From JBGPIK01 sp041484845 (GTDB lineage: Bacteria > Desulfobacterota > Binatia > UBA9968): 7,031 nt of DNA. The notes under the pieces were generated by a model. That model made no database searches. It was not told the DNA's origin and saw nothing but the letters and a program-made list of their open reading frames with translations. Made by a program: the position numbers and the translations under genes. This document shows, in pieces, positions 5,978 to 7,031 of this stretch. The stretch lies in NCBI GenBank assembly GCA_041484845.1, contig JBGPIK010000365.1, positions 1 to 7,031 on the forward strand, in the 5' to 3' direction. The first letter of the stretch is position 1, and each line of letters opens with the position of its first letter.

Positions 5978-6125
5978 TGATGGATGCAGAACTCATTGGC
6001 TGTTTTAACGAAATCGCGTACTTCTGATCGGGTAATTTTTGCAGGGTTACGCCCGTGAGCGTACACGTGCCGATTGGGAAGTTAAGGCCGTTATGAATTA
6101 GAGTTTGATTAGAAAGGAGAGAGAT

Positions 6126-6458
6126 ATGAGGAGTAAAGTCATTGCAATATTGGCTGGGCTTGGAATGATGGGGGCATCGGCCTCCGGGGTGCTGGCGGCG
6201 GATGCTGCGGCCGGTAAAGCCGTATTTGATAAATCCTGCGTTGGATGTCACGGGGCCGATGGCAAGGGCAATCCCGGAATGGCCAAGGTATTAGGCGAAA
6301 AGGGGTTGAACTTAACGGCTAAGGAAGTCACCTCGAAGTCCGATGCTCAATTGTTAAAGGCCATTGCCGAAGGGCAGGGGAAAATGCCTGCTCAGTCCAA
6401 GTTGAGCAAGGACGAGCAGAAGGCCGCCGTGGGCTATGTTCGCTCGCTGGCGAAGTAG
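6126..6458 (+). CDS. Small periplasmic monohaem class I cytochrome c (second of two)
   Basis: A 110-residue paralogue of the preceding cytochrome. The signal peptide runs to about residue 24 (cleavage near VLA-AD), the haem site is CVGCH at 38-42 and the probable Met ligand is M87 in GQGKMPA. The blocks ADGKGNPGMAK, QLLK, EGQGKMPA and VRSLAK are shared exactly with the first copy, while the segment between haem and QLLK and the signal peptide have diverged. I chose ATG 6126 because AAGGAG (6114-6119) lies 6 nt upstream; the in-frame TTG at 6105 would put that signal inside the gene. A strong terminator follows 25 nt after the stop, so this is the last gene of the unit. It probably exchanges electrons with periplasmic partners; the specific ones are unknown. 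Confidence 0.93.
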   Translation: MRSKVIAILAGLGMMGASASGVLAADAAAGKAVFDKSCVGCHGADGKGNPGMAKVLGEKGLNLTAKEVTSKSDAQLLKAIAEGQGKMPAQSKLSKDEQKAAVGYVRSLAK

Positions 6459-6483
6459 CTCAGACAGTTAACCGTAAACTCCG

Positions 6484-6522
6484 CGGGCGCTACATTGAGT
6501 TTTTGTAGCGCCCGTTTAGTTT
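6484..6522 (+). terminator. Rho-independent terminator after the second cytochrome
   Basis: CGGGCGCTACA (6484-6494) and TGTAGCGCCCG (6504-6514) form a perfect 11-bp stem with a 9-nt loop, followed by TTTAGTTT. It begins 25 nt after the cytochrome stop and is the first strong terminator on the + strand in the window, so it probably ends the whole operon. The short T-tract is interrupted. On the other strand the loop supplies A-rich sequence only, so bidirectional action is less sure. Confidence 0.85.
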
Positions 6523-6588
6523 GTAGCAGACTGTTTTCGAAACGCGCAGTTAATTTAGTTCAAGTCTTATTCGAAGGTCAGCCTACGT

Positions 6589-6604
6589 GTCGGACCCTTC
6601 CGAC
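6589..6604. repeat. Short inverted repeat in the convergent gap
   Basis: GTCGGA and TCCGAC flank a 4-nt CCCT loop. It lies in the 242-nt gene-free gap between the cytochrome stop and the end of the opposing gene. There is no T-run on either side and the role is unknown; chance is possible. Confidence 0.3.
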
Positions 6605-6653
6605 CAAACGCCCCAGCCCTGCGCTTAACTAAAAAATCGAATACGAAAGCTGG

Positions 6654-6680
6654 GAATCTCATCCGAACGGATGGGCATTC
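6654..6680 (-). terminator. Stem-loop just beyond the - strand gene end, weak terminator candidate
   Basis: CATCCG-AA-CGGATG (6660-6673) extends outward through C/G and wobble pairs to GAAT (6654-6657) with ATTC (6677-6680), one base bulged. It lies 20 nt past the stop of the phosphatidylcholine synthase gene on its own strand. No U-rich tail follows, so it may act only as a 3' stabilising structure or weak terminator. Confidence 0.35.
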
Positions 6681-6700
6681 TATCAATCTCGAGGAGCAAT

Positions 6701-7031
6701 TTAGGAGCAGAGACGGCGAAACTCGAGCCAGAAGGACAGGAGTGTATAGTAAGCAGGAAACGCGAGAGACGCAAGGATAAGCACGCGCGGCGCTTCGGGC
6801 AGCCAGTAGATGATTAGAAAGATCGCGCTCGCCCAGAGCACGCCGAGGCTGTTTGTCAAAATTTGGAAGTGCGGACTCCGGCTTGGATAAATATATTTGA
6901 TCGGAACAAACACCAGGAGCGAAAGTACAATAATCGCAAAGCCGTTCATCCAACGTGGCGTCTGCAGTACATAGAGGTAAAACGCGACGAGATTCCAGTA
7001 GGAAGGGAAGCCGAGAAAAAAATGATCAGCC
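6701..7031 (-). CDS. pcs: Phosphatidylcholine synthase, C-terminal part (start outside window)
   Basis: Reading the - strand from the window edge, the frame is open from 7030 to TAA at 6703-6701, giving 109 codons. It begins ADHFFLGFPSYWNLVAFYLYVL and continues through about three membrane segments to WLEFRRLCS. The FFLGFPSYWN block and the alternating hydrophobic segments with YPSRSP are those I recognise from bacterial CDP-diacylglycerol-choline phosphatidyltransferases (Pcs), inner-membrane enzymes that make phosphatidylcholine from CDP-diacylglycerol and choline. The catalytic CDP-alcohol motif (DGxxAR...GxxxD...D) lies in the N-terminal half, beyond the window, so activity cannot be checked. 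A related CDP-alcohol transferase is the main alternative. The internal ATG at 6949 is not the start, since homologous sequence continues upstream of it. The gene converges on the cytochrome operon and seems functionally unrelated to it. Confidence 0.82.
   Translation of the reverse strand, partial: ADHFFLGFPSYWNLVAFYLYVLQTPRWMNGFAIIVLSLLVFVPIKYIYPSRSPHFQILTNSLGVLWASAIFLIIYWLPEAPRVLILASLAFPAYYTLLSFWLEFRRLCS

Noticed and set aside
6100..6110. AGAGTTTGATT resembles the conserved beginning of 16S rRNA.
   Set aside because: The match stops after about ten bases and runs into a Shine-Dalgarno and a cytochrome start; no rRNA follows.
5910..6251. 113-codon - strand frame across the cytochrome leader and palindrome.
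   Set aside because: Half is antisense to the cytochrome signal peptide and haem region, with no ribosome site or recognisable domain.
6567..6953. 128-codon - strand frame overlapping the phosphatidylcholine synthase gene.
   Set aside because: It is in another frame from the recognisable membrane protein 6701-7031 and has no coherent domain; treated as a shadow.

Overview
The window looks like a piece of a Gram-negative, respiratory (probably anaerobic or facultative) bacterial chromosome of roughly even base composition. The evidence is sigma-54 control, a Tat-exported ferredoxin-type subunit, multihaem c-type cytochromes and a gene for phosphatidylcholine synthase. The lineage cannot be fixed from the sequence. 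Groups that combine NrfC/NrfD-type quinol modules, multihaem cytochromes and sigma-54 enhancer-binding regulators (Desulfobacterota/Geobacter-like, Methylomirabilota-like and similar) are reasonable candidates.

Layout. At 1-521 is the 3' end of a sensor histidine kinase, cut by the window edge, followed after 27 nt by its likely partner, a complete NtrC-type sigma-54 activator (549-1925). The 225-nt gap after it holds what looks like a whole sigma-54 control region: a perfect 11-bp-arm dyad (1941-1965), a second copy of its right half 54 bp further on, an IHF-like site, and a clear -24/-12 promoter at 2117-2132. A + strand operon follows: a small cupin-like protein (2151-2546), a membrane-anchored octahaem cytochrome c (2625-3368), a Tat-exported four-cluster iron-sulfur protein of the NrfC/PsrB type (3365-4114) and an NrfD/PsrC-type integral membrane protein (4111-5319). 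The last three are joined by ATGA overlaps. Two paralogous, signal-peptide-bearing monohaem class I cytochromes come next (5557-5895 and 6126-6458). No terminator is visible until a strong one at 6484-6517, so a single transcript from about 2143 to 6520 is possible. On the - strand, converging on that terminator, is the 3' part of a phosphatidylcholine synthase gene (6701 to beyond 7031).

How it may work (inference). The kinase/activator pair senses an unknown cue, binds the dyad sites and switches on the sigma-54 promoter. The operon would build a quinone-linked membrane complex: NrfD-type quinone site, four [4Fe-4S] clusters, eight haems. This would pass electrons to (or take them from) the two small periplasmic cytochromes. 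There is no molybdopterin or other catalytic subunit in the window, so the module resembles quinol:cytochrome c oxidoreductases (the Qrc, Act/ACIII and Geobacter Cbc types) more than a terminal reductase. The least explained parts are the degenerate cupin that leads the operon, a 33-codon ORF plus hairpin that may couple its translation to the cytochrome, and the palindromic element between the two small cytochromes.
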